Below are positions 1 through 7,145 of a DNA stretch of 10,674 bases, one piece after another. The notes under the pieces were generated by a model. The model saw only the letters and a program-made list of their open reading frames with translations, was not told where the DNA came from and ran no database searches. Position 1 is the stretch's first letter; every line of letters starts with the position of its first letter. The translations under genes and the position numbers were made by a program. Origin of the DNA: Butyricicoccus sp. (GTDB lineage Bacteria; Bacillota; Clostridia; Oscillospirales; Butyricicoccaceae); assembly GCA_020025755.1 (NCBI GenBank), contig JAHHRO010000053.1:1-10674 (forward strand). Direction: 5' to 3'.

Positions 1-125
1 TTCCTTGTGTCTCCGTCGCGAGACCGCGACACGTTACTCTTTGCTTTGAAGCAAACCATTTAGCAGAAATGAAAATCCTACGGATTCCCCAAACCACGTT
101 TCCCTGCTTCTCAAAGCAAATCTCT
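1..125 (-). repeat. Dispersed structured repeat, copy A (truncated by the window edge)
   Basis: Read on the minus strand, this stretch aligns with 8890-9005 over almost its whole length. Shared blocks include GGGGAATCCGTA, GATTTTCATTTCTGCTAAAT and GTAACGTGTCGCG. It contains a TTTGCTT-TG-AAGCAAA hairpin (40-55) and a GTCGCG/CGCGAC hairpin (16-31). A partial extra copy of its outer end follows: the block around the hairpin at 114-119 reappears at 174-188 as TTGCTT-CCCG-AAGCAA. No gene is supported in bases 1-280. Confidence 0.8.
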
Positions 126-216
126 TTTTGCACAAATGGAGCTGCTATCGCCGTTCCAAAAAACTTCTTCCCCTTGCTTCCCGAAGCAAATCTTTTTCGC
201 AAAAATGAAAATAACA

Positions 217-247
217 AAAACGCCTCGGCATAATACCAAGGCGTTTT
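217..247 (-). terminator. Rho-independent terminator of the hbd end of the operon
   Basis: AAAACGCCT (217-225) pairs with AGGCGTTTT (239-247), with a further GG/CC pair inside the loop. On the minus strand it ends in TTTTTGTTATTTT, 33 bases after the hbd stop codon. The A-rich opposite arm would also let it work for any transcript coming from the left. Confidence 0.85.
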
Positions 248-280
248 CTTCTGTTAAAAAACGGAGAGTTTTTTTATCAA

Positions 281-1177
281 TTAGTGAAGCTTCAGGTCGC
301 CGCCAGGAACTTCCTTACCAAACGGCTTCTCATAAGTGAAGAATCCCTTACCGGACTTCTGACCCAGCCAGCCAGCACGAACCATCTTGCGGAGCAGCGG
401 ATGCGGACGATACTTCGGATCGCCGGTCTCACGGTACAGAGTCTCCATGATTGCAAGGTTTACATCGTGACCAACCAGATCAGCGGTATGCAGCGGGCCG
501 GACTTCATGCCAGCACCATTCTGCATTGCAACATCAATATCGGACGGAGAAGCCAGACCATCTGCAAAAATGCCGATCGCTTCGTTCATCATCGGGATCA
601 GGATACGGTTTACAACAAAGCCCGGGCCCTCATGTACAGCAACCGGAGTCTTGCCCAGCTCGGTCATCAGGTCAAACGCAAACTTGAAGGTCTCGTCAGA
701 GGTCTGCATTGCACGGATAACCTCTACCAGCTTCATGATCTGAGCCGGATTGAAGAAATGGCAGCCAATGAACTTGTCTGCACGGTTCGGGATGCAAGCA
801 GCCATCTCAGTCACAGACAGCGCAGATGTATTGGATGCAAAGATCGTATGTGCCGGACAGATCTTATCCAGATCACGGAGCAGCTCCTTCTTCAGATCCA
901 TGTTTTCCAGAATGACTTCGATTACGAAATCAGCGTCCTTTGCAGCATTGCGATCAGTAGAGGTCTTCAGATGGCCGCCGTTCATAAGCTCATTCTTGCG
1001 CTCCTCGGTCATCTTCTCCTTCTTTACAAGGAAGGACAAATCGCCATCAATACGGCTTACGCCGCCCTGTACGAACTCCTCCTTGATATCGACCATAGTT
1101 ACTTCATGGTCATGGGTCAGGAATACCTCTGCAATGCGTGCGCCCATGTTGCCGGCACCAAATACGCAAACCTTCAT
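281..1177 (-). CDS. hbd: 3-hydroxybutyryl-CoA dehydrogenase
   Basis: This 298-residue protein interconverts (S)-3-hydroxybutyryl-CoA and acetoacetyl-CoA with NAD(H) in the cytoplasmic butyrate/crotonyl-CoA pathway. The N-terminal Rossmann fold opens with FGAGNMG (residues 6-12), and an acidic D30 ends the second strand, which favours NADH in this fold. S118 (in SNTS), H140 (in GCHFFNP), E152 and N190 (in GFVVNR) line up with the catalytic Ser, His, Glu and Asn of clostridial Hbd. The C-terminal dimerisation domain ends with GWLGQKSGKGFF, plus about 16 extra residues compared with C. acetobutylicum Hbd. The ATG follows GAGGAG at normal spacing. It is the last gene of the cluster, 46 bp behind crotonase, with a terminator just downstream. 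The family call is secure. NADH rather than NADPH preference is inferred. Confidence 0.96.
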   Translation of the reverse strand: MKVCVFGAGNMGARIAEVFLTHDHEVTMVDIKEEFVQGGVSRIDGDLSFLVKKEKMTEERKNELMNGGHLKTSTDRNAAKDADFVIEVILENMDLKKELLRDLDKICPAHTIFASNTSALSVTEMAACIPNRADKFIGCHFFNPAQIMKLVEVIRAMQTSDETFKFAFDLMTELGKTPVAVHEGPGFVVNRILIPMMNEAIGIFADGLASPSDIDVAMQNGAGMKSGPLHTADLVGHDVNLAIMETLYRETGDPKYRPHPLLRKMVRAGWLGQKSGKGFFTYEKPFGKEVPGGDLKLH

Positions 1178-1223
1178 AATTTATTCTCTCCTCTAAATAA
1201 AATGCTTTATTTGAAAAAATTAC

Positions 1224-2039
1224 TTACTTGTTCTGAAATGCCTTTGCTGGCTTGTCACGGTTCTTATCGAGGAAGTAAGCCATGCCATACTTCTGATCCT
1301 CGGTTGCAAAGCACTCACCGAAGCAGTTGCCTTCCAGCTTGAGGGCGGACTCCAGATCCATCTGCATACCAACGTTTACAGCTTCCTTGGTCAGAGCAAC
1401 GGCGATCGGCGCCTGTGCTGCGATTTCTTCAGCCAGCTTCATTGCCTCGTCCATCAGCTGATCGAGCGGATATACATAGTTTACGAGACCCATTTCGAGA
1501 GCCTGCTGTGCGCTGTAGTTGCCGCGTGCAGTGTAGAGCATTTCCTTTGCCTTGCCCAGACCCACGATGCGTGCCAGACGCTGTGTGCCGCCGCAGCCTG
1601 GGGTAATGCCGAGACCCACTTCCGGCTGACCGAACAGTGCATTGTCGGAAGCCAGACGGATATCACAGCACATTGCCAGCTCGCAGCCGCCGCCGAGGCA
1701 GAAGCCGTTGATGGCAGCGATGACCGGACGCTTGAAGTTCTCGATCTTGGAGCAAACGCGGTTGCCATTGTTGCCGAATGCCTTGCCTTCCATAACGGAC
1801 AGGGTGGACATCTGCGCGATATCTGCGCCTGCAACAAAGGAATGAACGGTCTTGCCCTTCTTGTTTACCACGGAAGAACCGGTCAGAACAACGGCATATA
1901 CGTCATCCATTGCCGCAACGGAGTCGAATGCCTCCTCCAGCTGACCATACATATCGGTAGACAGTGCGTTCATTGCCTGCATGTGCTCAATGGTAACAAC
2001 GGCTACATGGCCCTTCTTTTCAACTTTTACATCAGTCAT
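1224..2039 (-). CDS. crt: Crotonase (3-hydroxybutyryl-CoA dehydratase, enoyl-CoA hydratase family)
   Basis: This 271-residue crotonase-fold enzyme interconverts 3-hydroxybutyryl-CoA and crotonyl-CoA. The oxyanion-hole stretches are SFVAGADI (about residues 67-74) and NGFCLGGGCELA (111-122). The two catalytic glutamates are E120 (GGGCELA) and E140 (GQPEVG), followed by GITPGCGGTQRL. An in-frame TTG lies 24 bases upstream, at 2063, but the AAGGAG ribosome binding site falls between it and the ATG at 2039, so the ATG is the start. It sits between thiolase and hbd and is probably cotranscribed with them. One oddity is a loop at residues 55-66 (SSVVNKKGKTVH) just before the first oxyanion segment, several residues longer than in C. 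acetobutylicum Crt. All catalytic residues are intact. Confidence 0.95.
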   Translation of the reverse strand: MTDVKVEKKGHVAVVTIEHMQAMNALSTDMYGQLEEAFDSVAAMDDVYAVVLTGSSVVNKKGKTVHSFVAGADIAQMSTLSVMEGKAFGNNGNRVCSKIENFKRPVIAAINGFCLGGGCELAMCCDIRLASDNALFGQPEVGLGITPGCGGTQRLARIVGLGKAKEMLYTARGNYSAQQALEMGLVNYVYPLDQLMDEAMKLAEEIAAQAPIAVALTKEAVNVGMQMDLESALKLEGNCFGECFATEDQKYGMAYFLDKNRDKPAKAFQNK

Positions 2040-2068
2040 GATTTTTTCTACTCTCCTTGTCAAAATCA

Positions 2069-2100
2069 GGGGAGCAGGACAGCACGCCTTGTGCTGCCCC
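2069..2100 (-). other. Intercistronic stem-loop between thiolase and crotonase
   Basis: CAGCAC (2080-2085) pairs with GTGCTG (2091-2096) around a 5-base loop. Outer GGGG (2069-2072) can pair with CCCC (2097-2100) across a one-sided 7-base bulge. No U-run follows on the minus strand, so this is more likely an mRNA processing or stability element than a full terminator. It lies in the 76-bp gap just after the thiolase stop codon. The function is inferred. Confidence 0.5.
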
Positions 2101-2115
2101 GCTTCACAGCCGAAA

Positions 2116-3303
2116 TTACTTACACAGTTCGTCGCGCTCTACGATGAGAGCTTCGCCCATGCCGCCGCCGATGCACATGGTTGCAAGACCCAGTGTTGCG
2201 TCGCGCTTGATCATTTCGTACAGCAGGGTGGTGCTGATACGGCAGCCTGCTGCACCGATCGGGTGACCCAGAGCGATTGCACCGCCGTTTACATTGACCT
2301 TATCCATGTCAAAGCCCAGCTCGGAGTTTACAGCAGCAGCCTGTGCAGCGAATGCCTCGTTGGACTCGATGAGGTCGAGGTCTGCAACGGTGAGGCCTGC
2401 ACGCTCCAGTGCCTGACGGGTGGACTCGATCGGGCCCACGCCCATAATGGACGGATCGCAGCCAACAGAACCGAAGGAGCGGATCTTTGCGAGCGGCTTG
2501 AGGCCGTGCGCCTTGACATAGTCCTCGGAAGCGATGATCATAGCCGCGCCTGCATCGTTGATGCCGGAAGCGTTGCCTGCGGTAACGGTGCCGTCCTTCT
2601 TGAACGCCGGACGCAGCTTTGCAAGACCTTCCAGCGTGGTCTTTGGCTTTACATATTCATCTGTATCAAAAACGATGGTTTCCTTCTTCTTCTTCACTTC
2701 GATCGGAACGATCTCATCCTTGAAGCGGCCGGATTCAACAGCCTTTGCAGCCTTCATCTGAGAGTTATACGCGATCTCGTCCTGCATTTCACGGGTGATG
2801 CCGTACTTCTCAGCAACGTTTTCCGCGGTGATGCCCATGTGGTACTGATTGAACACATCAAATACGCCGTCATAAACCATCATGTCAACCAGCTTCACGT
2901 CGTTCATACGAGCACCCCAGCGCATATTGTGGGAGATGTACGGTGCGCCGGACATGGACTCACAGCCGCCAACCAGCATGAGCTGATTTTCGCCGGAACG
3001 GATGAGCTGAGAACCAAGAGAGATGGCACGCATGGAGGAACCGCATACCTTGTTGAGTGTCATTGCCGGAATGGTCAGATCGAGGCCTGCCTTGAGGCTG
3101 ATCTGGCGTGCTACGTTCTGGCCAACGCCGCCCTGAAGCACCTGACCGAATACGACCTCGTTGATCGCATTCTTGTCAATGCCAGCGCGTTCGATCGCAG
3201 CCTTTGCAGCTGCTGCACCCAGTTCAGAAGAATGTACATCACGCAGTGTGCCGCCATAACTACCGATTGCAGTACGGGCTGCCGAGCAAATATAAACGTT
3301 CAT
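2116..3303 (-). CDS. thlA: Acetyl-CoA acetyltransferase (thiolase)
   Basis: This 395-residue biosynthetic-type thiolase condenses two acetyl-CoA to acetoacetyl-CoA or cleaves acetoacetyl-CoA in reverse. The nucleophilic C87 lies in NKVCGSS, H347 in GHPIG, and the second catalytic cysteine C377 in CIGGGMG. NEAFAAQ (about 315-321) is also typical of the family. The length matches the family. The ATG at 3303 follows AAGGAG with 8-base spacing. It is probably the first gene of a thl-crt-hbd unit with its own promoter 96 bases upstream, although read-through from the CoA-transferase gene is possible because no strong terminator separates them. In a 4-aminobutyrate fermenter this enzyme would work in the cleavage direction to make acetyl-CoA. 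From sugars it would run the other way. Confidence 0.96.
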   Translation of the reverse strand: MNVYICSAARTAIGSYGGTLRDVHSSELGAAAAKAAIERAGIDKNAINEVVFGQVLQGGVGQNVARQISLKAGLDLTIPAMTLNKVCGSSMRAISLGSQLIRSGENQLMLVGGCESMSGAPYISHNMRWGARMNDVKLVDMMVYDGVFDVFNQYHMGITAENVAEKYGITREMQDEIAYNSQMKAAKAVESGRFKDEIVPIEVKKKKETIVFDTDEYVKPKTTLEGLAKLRPAFKKDGTVTAGNASGINDAGAAMIIASEDYVKAHGLKPLAKIRSFGSVGCDPSIMGVGPIESTRQALERAGLTVADLDLIESNEAFAAQAAAVNSELGFDMDKVNVNGGAIALGHPIGAAGCRISTTLLYEMIKRDATLGLATMCIGGGMGEALIVERDELCK

Positions 3304-3333
3304 TGGAAACTCTCCTTTTTTCGTTTCGGTTCA

Positions 3334-3361
3334 AAAGAGCCTCTTTCTTTTCCGGCTCTTT
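3334..3361 (-). other. Leader stem-loop upstream of thiolase
   Basis: AAAGAGCC (3334-3341) and GGCTCTTT (3354-3361) form an 8-bp stem with a 12-base loop. On the minus strand it ends in only four U residues, about 30 bases before the thiolase ATG. It lies inside the predicted leader RNA, so it could be a weak attenuator or a stabilising hairpin. Confidence 0.45.
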
Positions 3362-3370
3362 GTCGGCGTA

Positions 3371-3393
3371 GTGGAGCAGGTTTTCTGCACCAC
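3371..3393 (-). other. 5'-end stem-loop of the predicted thiolase mRNA
   Basis: GTGG-A-GCAG (3371-3379) pairs with CTGC-A-CCAC (3385-3393), leaving one A/A mismatch and a 5-base loop. The predicted transcription start is about 3392, so the hairpin would form at the very 5' end of the mRNA, a position that usually protects against decay. The role is inferred from position. Confidence 0.45.
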
Positions 3394-3398
3394 ACTTC

Positions 3399-3427
3399 GT
3401 TATAATTTTATCAAACTATTTGGTAAA
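3399..3427 (-). promoter_or_regulatory. Sigma-A-type promoter of thl-crt-hbd with internal palindrome
   Basis: On the minus strand, TTTACC (-35, 3427-3422) and TATAAC (-10, 3404-3399) are 17 bases apart. AT-rich DNA upstream (3429-3480) could act as an UP element. An imperfect 23-bp palindrome, TTTTA-T-CAAA-cta-TTTG-G-TAAAA (3406-3428), fills the spacer and overlaps the -35, a classic repressor-operator position. The motif does not match the Rex consensus (TTGTTAA-N4-TTAACAA) well, so no regulator is named. Confidence 0.6.
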
Positions 3428-3554
3428 ATGGAAGAGAAATCTTTGATTTTCTAAAAATTTTTTCGTGCAAAATATCACAAAAATACCAGCACTTCACTGC
3501 CAACTATTAGAAACACAACCAATCCGCGCCATTTCGCCAAAAAGCGCATTTTTA

Positions 3555-5108
3555 TCAGTCCGCCAGACCCATTTTTTCCGCGCGGAAAATACGTTCGTCC
3601 ATGACGGCGACTTCATCTGCAATGTGCGGCTTGAAGTCCATCTGGTCGAGGATCTGGGTTTGCAGGTCGATGCCCGGTGCGATCTCGATGAGGGTCACGC
3701 CCTCCGGACGCAGCTCGAACACCGCGCGCTCGGTGATATAGAGTACGGGCTGCCCGACCTCGTTTGCATAGTCGCCCGAGAAGGTGATGTGCTCAACCTG
3801 CTTTACGAACTTTTTCTTTGTGCCCTCCTGCGTGATGACCAGCTTGCCATCCTCGCACGCGGTCTTGAGTCCCTTTGCGGTAAAGGTTCCGCAGTATACA
3901 ACCTTCTTTGCATTCTGGGTGATATCAATGAAGCCGCCTGCGCCTGCCAGGCGCGTGCCGAACTTGGATACATTCAGGTCGCCGTTGGGCGCGGTCTCTG
4001 CCAGACCAAGGAAGGCAACGTCCAGACCGCCGCCCTGATAGAAGTCGAACTGTACGTTATGCGGAATGATGCACATGGCATTTGCCGCCGCGCCGAACTG
4101 CGTGCCGCCGTATGGAATACCGGCGATGGAGCCAGCCTCAACGGTCAGGGTCATCTTATCCGAAATGCCCTCCTCTGCGGCAACGTTCGCGATCTTCTCC
4201 GGTGCGCCCGTGCCAAGGTTTACGATCGCGTCGGGCGGCAGTTCCATAGCGGCACGGCGTGCGATGATCTTCTTTGCATCAAGCGGAATGGACGGGATGG
4301 CATCGACCGGAATCCGGAATTCGCCAGTCAGCGCGCCGTCATACGGCATATTGAGGCACTGCATATTGTCCTGCTCGGTTCCGATCACAACGGAATCGAC
4401 ATAAATGCCGGGGATGGCAACCAGCTTGGGATCAAGCGAGCCGCCCTGCACGATCTTTTCGACCTGTACGATGACGCGTCCGCCCGAGTTTTTGCACGCC
4501 TGCGCCATTGCCGTCACATCCAGCGGGCCGATCTCACGGTGAACGGTGCAGTTGCCGTACTCGTCACAGTAGGATGCACGCAGGAACACGACGTTGATCG
4601 GGAAGCCCTTGTAGAGCAGACGCTCGTGCCCGTCGATGTTGACCACCTTGACGAGATCTTCCTTGGTACATTCGTTGAGTTTGCCGCCGCCATTGCGCGG
4701 ATCGGCAAAGGTCTTGAGTCCGACATGGGTGATCGTGCCGATGTTATGCGCCGCGATATCACGATACATGTGGGAAATGACGCCCTGCGGCAGATTGTAT
4801 GCCTCGATCTTATTGGACAGTGCCAGCTCACCCAGACGGGGTGCGCGATCCCAGTGGCCGCCGATCACGCGCTTCACCATGCCCTCATGCCCATAGTGGT
4901 CGCCGCCCGTGCCGTCGCGGTGTCCCTGACCGGCTGCAAAGAACAGGGTCAAATCCTTGGGGTGTCCGGTCTCCAGAAAACGTTTTTCCAGCGCGGTGGA
5001 AAGGGTCTCCGGACAGGCACAGCTTACAAAACCGCCGGTCGCGATGGTGTCGCCGTCCTGCACGAGCAGTGCAGCTTCTTCTGCGGATAAGATTCTTACT
5101 TTTTTCAA
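3555..5108 (-). CDS. Pct/YdiF-type acyl-CoA:acetate CoA-transferase, probable 4-hydroxybutyrate CoA-transferase
   Basis: This 517-residue family I CoA-transferase has fused alpha and beta halves and closely resembles propionate CoA-transferases of Clostridium propionicum and Megasphaera as I recall them. Shared stretches include TGGFVS, GGKLNE, SLDPKLVAIPGIYVD, LGTGAPE, QFDFYQGGGLD, NVSKFGT, VLYITERAVFEL and the terminal MGL-x-D. The catalytic glutamate is E324 in LTVEAG, the same number as in Pct. It would move CoA between acetyl-CoA or butyryl-CoA and a carboxylate. Downstream of abfD the likely acceptor is 4-hydroxybutyrate, which inserts it before dehydration. The start is TTG at 5108, six bases after the stop of the small upstream gene, whose last codons hold the GAAGGAA ribosome binding site. 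Translational coupling is therefore likely. No in-frame ATG fits the family N-terminus. The family is certain, but the physiological substrate is inferred. Confidence 0.92.
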   Translation of the reverse strand: MKKVRILSAEEAALLVQDGDTIATGGFVSCACPETLSTALEKRFLETGHPKDLTLFFAAGQGHRDGTGGDHYGHEGMVKRVIGGHWDRAPRLGELALSNKIEAYNLPQGVISHMYRDIAAHNIGTITHVGLKTFADPRNGGGKLNECTKEDLVKVVNIDGHERLLYKGFPINVVFLRASYCDEYGNCTVHREIGPLDVTAMAQACKNSGGRVIVQVEKIVQGGSLDPKLVAIPGIYVDSVVIGTEQDNMQCLNMPYDGALTGEFRIPVDAIPSIPLDAKKIIARRAAMELPPDAIVNLGTGAPEKIANVAAEEGISDKMTLTVEAGSIAGIPYGGTQFGAAANAMCIIPHNVQFDFYQGGGLDVAFLGLAETAPNGDLNVSKFGTRLAGAGGFIDITQNAKKVVYCGTFTAKGLKTACEDGKLVITQEGTKKKFVKQVEHITFSGDYANEVGQPVLYITERAVFELRPEGVTLIEIAPGIDLQTQILDQMDFKPHIADEVAVMDERIFRAEKMGLAD

Positions 5109-5114
5109 GGTGTA

Positions 5115-5393
5115 TCATTCCTTCACTTCAATGTTCCGGATGTTTTCAATGACCTCCGGTATGTCATCCCGTTTGACGCACAGGATACGCGCATCTGCGT
5201 CGATCTCCTCATATAAGTACGGGCAGCCGGTGCAGCCGCGGATAATCAAAAGCGCATCATAGTGCTCCCCCCCTGTCGGGAGCGAGAGTTCCGCAAAGTC
5301 TGCCGTGGCAGAACGGATCTCCTGATATGCTGCGCCGCGATCATAGCCGGGATTGCAGCCGCCGCAAAACTTAACAGCAATCTTTTTCTTCAT
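5115..5393 (-). CDS. Small four-cysteine protein (CGGC and CTGC motifs), function unknown
   Basis: This 92-residue soluble protein carries two CxxC pairs: C10/C13 in FCGGCNPGYDRG and C54/C57 in RGCTGCPY, with another cysteine at 72. Predicted strand and helix alternation (KIAVKFC, DALLIIRGC, ARILCVK) suggests a small thioredoxin-like or CGGC-type alpha/beta fold that could bind a metal or Fe-S cluster or shuttle electrons. No membrane segment or signal peptide is visible. The ATG at 5393 lies 15 bases from AAGGAG (5409-5414), which is a long spacing, but no other in-frame start fits. The gene sits between the [4Fe-4S]/FAD dehydratase abfD and the CoA-transferase, and its end overlaps the latter's ribosome binding site. 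A tie to AbfD maturation, reactivation or redox supply is inference. I do not recognise a characterised homologue. Confidence 0.85.
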   Translation of the reverse strand: MKKKIAVKFCGGCNPGYDRGAAYQEIRSATADFAELSLPTGGEHYDALLIIRGCTGCPYLYEEIDADARILCVKRDDIPEVIENIRNIEVKE

Positions 5394-5475
5394 ACGCCTA
5401 TTCTCACACTCCTTTTGGGAGCAGTATGGATTGTCTGAACCACCTCCCCTTCGGGTGCGGCTGGGGTTTGGGTGA

Positions 5476-5510
5476 AAGGAAAGGCACTCTGTTCGGGAGT
5501 GCCTTTCCTT
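5476..5510 (-). terminator. Perfect 14-bp stem-loop between abfD and the small cysteine gene
   Basis: AAGGAAAGGCACTC (5476-5489) pairs perfectly with GAGTGCCTTTCCTT (5497-5510) around a 7-base loop, 16 bases after the abfD stop. The 3' side on the minus strand continues CCTTTCCTTTCACCC, with no real U-run. It is therefore better seen as a partial terminator or a 3'-end stabiliser that allows some read-through into the two downstream genes. Confidence 0.65.
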
Positions 5511-5525
5511 GTGAGCATGCACCCC

Positions 5526-6971
5526 TTAGTCGATCCGAGCGATCTTCTTGGCAAGCTCTTTCTTCATTTCCATATTGCACTGGCGCGAAATCATAATGCG
5601 CTGTGCCTGCGGAGAACCTGCGCCGTGCATAGACTCCGGCAGATAGCCGACAGCCGCCGTGCCCATAGTCATGTTCTCGATTAGGCGCAGAACGCGCATG
5701 CGGTCTTCCGTCGAAACAGAAGCCACGCCCTTGAAATACTTGTCAATGTATGCATGCAGTTCCGGATGGCGGAAATCTGCCTCAGAAGGCAGGGTCACCA
5801 TTGCGCCGCCTGCCAGATCCTGCGCCAGACGCGCGATATCATACGGGAAACGGGTCACGTTCTGCTTGCAGACGTTTGCCAGCAGCAGGTCGATGATGTA
5901 GTTGCCCGACTTGGTCTTGGAGCCCTGAGACGAACATGCAATGCCGCAGCAGTACAGAGTCTCGTTGAGGTGTACCATCTCAATGAGCTTGTCCTTGACA
6001 TGGGAAGCCTTGGCAGCACCTGCCATCTCTACGGACAGCGCGGTCGCACCGATGAGGACATCGCCCACGCCGACCTTGCAGCCGCCGTAGGACTGGCGGT
6101 GATAGCCTGCAAAGCGTTCCACGATCATACCGGCAAACTCCACTTCCCCGTTGAGGAAAATGCAGTCGTTCGGAACGAATACATGGTCAAAGATGACAAG
6201 TACTTCGTGTCCGCCGTAAACCTTGTTGCCTACGTCGATATCGTTGTACTCCTCCAGCTTGCGCGTATCGCACGACTGGCGGCCGTAAATCAGCGTGATG
6301 CCCTTAGAATCAGTCGGGATTGCAAAGGCGATTGCGTAATCCTCGTCGCCCTCACGCATGGAAATCGTTGGCATAACAAGGACTTCGTGGGAATTGACGA
6401 AGCCGGTCTGGTGTGCCTTTGCGCCCGTCACATATACACCTTCCGGTGTACGCTCTACAACGTGCAGGAACAGATCAGGGTCTGCCTGCTTGGACGGTGC
6501 CAGCGAACGGTCGCCCTTTACGTCGGTCATTGCGCCGTCCACTGCCAGATCCTCATCCTGTACGCGGCGCAGGAAGTTCAGGAAATTCTGATGGTACTGC
6601 GTGCCGCGAGCCGCGTCGATCTCAAAGGTAGAGGAAAACACGGCGTTCATAGCGTCCATGCCAACGCAGCGCTGGAAGCAGGCCGCGGTCTTCTGACCCA
6701 AGAGACGCTGCATCTTGACCTTCTTGATGAGGTCATCGGTGGACTGGTGTATGTGGGTGAAGCGGTTGATCTTCTTGCCGCTCAGATGGGAGGTCGCAGT
6801 CATGAGATCCTCATACTGCGGATCCTCTGCCAGCTCATAAGTCGCTGCAAAGGAGTTCAGGGAGGGACGAATCACCGGATCATCGACCGGATTTTCAATC
6901 TTCTTGCCGAACATCCACAGGTTCAGGTTGAGCTTGCGCAGGGATTCAATGTACTGGTCTTTGGTCATCAT
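5526..6971 (-). CDS. abfD: 4-hydroxybutyryl-CoA dehydratase / vinylacetyl-CoA delta-isomerase
   Basis: This 481-residue enzyme dehydrates 4-hydroxybutyryl-CoA to crotonyl-CoA by a ketyl-radical mechanism using FAD and an oxygen-sensitive [4Fe-4S] cluster. It follows C. aminobutyricum AbfD almost from end to end, and the cluster ligands are all present: C98 and C102 (in CFQRC), H291 (in GYHRQSYGG) and C298 (in GGCKVG), each one residue before the reference numbers 99, 103, 292 and 299. Other family stretches are KMQRLLGQKTA, GAKAHQTG, IYGRQSCDTRK, SHVKDKLIEM and ESMHGAGSPQAQR. Two adjacent ATGs (6971 and 6968) follow AAAGGA; the first has the better spacing (12 bases). It is the marker enzyme of the 4-aminobutyrate/succinate route to butyrate. 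Identification is firm. Confidence 0.97.
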   Translation of the reverse strand: MMTKDQYIESLRKLNLNLWMFGKKIENPVDDPVIRPSLNSFAATYELAEDPQYEDLMTATSHLSGKKINRFTHIHQSTDDLIKKVKMQRLLGQKTAACFQRCVGMDAMNAVFSSTFEIDAARGTQYHQNFLNFLRRVQDEDLAVDGAMTDVKGDRSLAPSKQADPDLFLHVVERTPEGVYVTGAKAHQTGFVNSHEVLVMPTISMREGDEDYAIAFAIPTDSKGITLIYGRQSCDTRKLEEYNDIDVGNKVYGGHEVLVIFDHVFVPNDCIFLNGEVEFAGMIVERFAGYHRQSYGGCKVGVGDVLIGATALSVEMAGAAKASHVKDKLIEMVHLNETLYCCGIACSSQGSKTKSGNYIIDLLLANVCKQNVTRFPYDIARLAQDLAGGAMVTLPSEADFRHPELHAYIDKYFKGVASVSTEDRMRVLRLIENMTMGTAAVGYLPESMHGAGSPQAQRIMISRQCNMEMKKELAKKIARID

Positions 6972-7044
6972 AACAGAGCAGTATCCTTTCTTTCTCGATT
7001 CTCGCTGGGTTGTTTTACGCTTTGCTTTGCAAAAATAAAATATC

Positions 7045-7075
7045 CAAGATCCGAGGACATGCGCCTCGGATCTTG
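7045..7075 (-). terminator. Stem-loop upstream of abfD (attenuator or partial terminator)
   Basis: CAAGATCCGAGG (7045-7056) pairs perfectly with CCTCGGATCTTG (7064-7075) around a 7-base loop. On the minus strand the stem is followed by GGATATTTTATTTTTG, an interrupted U-rich tail. A second small stem, TCGCGC/GCGCGA (7086-7102), precedes it. These lie in the 210-bp gap between the dehydrogenase and abfD. No promoter is evident there, so abfD probably depends on read-through. Confidence 0.6.
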
Positions 7076-7145
7076 CCCTTGATGCTCGCGCCTTGCGCGC
7101 GAACTGGGGGTATCAGAGCTGGTTTCTTTCGGAATAGGGTCGGTA

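Noticed and set aside
3406..3428. Rex redox-sensor binding site
   Set aside because: The palindrome lacks the TTGTTAA/TTAACAA arms. It is kept only as an unassigned operator.
3480..3554. Terminator after the CoA-transferase
   Set aside because: Only 4-bp GCGC pairings without a proper U-run are visible, so read-through into thl cannot be excluded.
5394..5522. Longer N-terminus of the small cysteine protein, starting at 5522
   Set aside because: It would translate through the perfect hairpin at 5476-5510, has no ribosome binding site, and is Arg/Ser-rich unlike the rest. The ATG at 5393 fits better.
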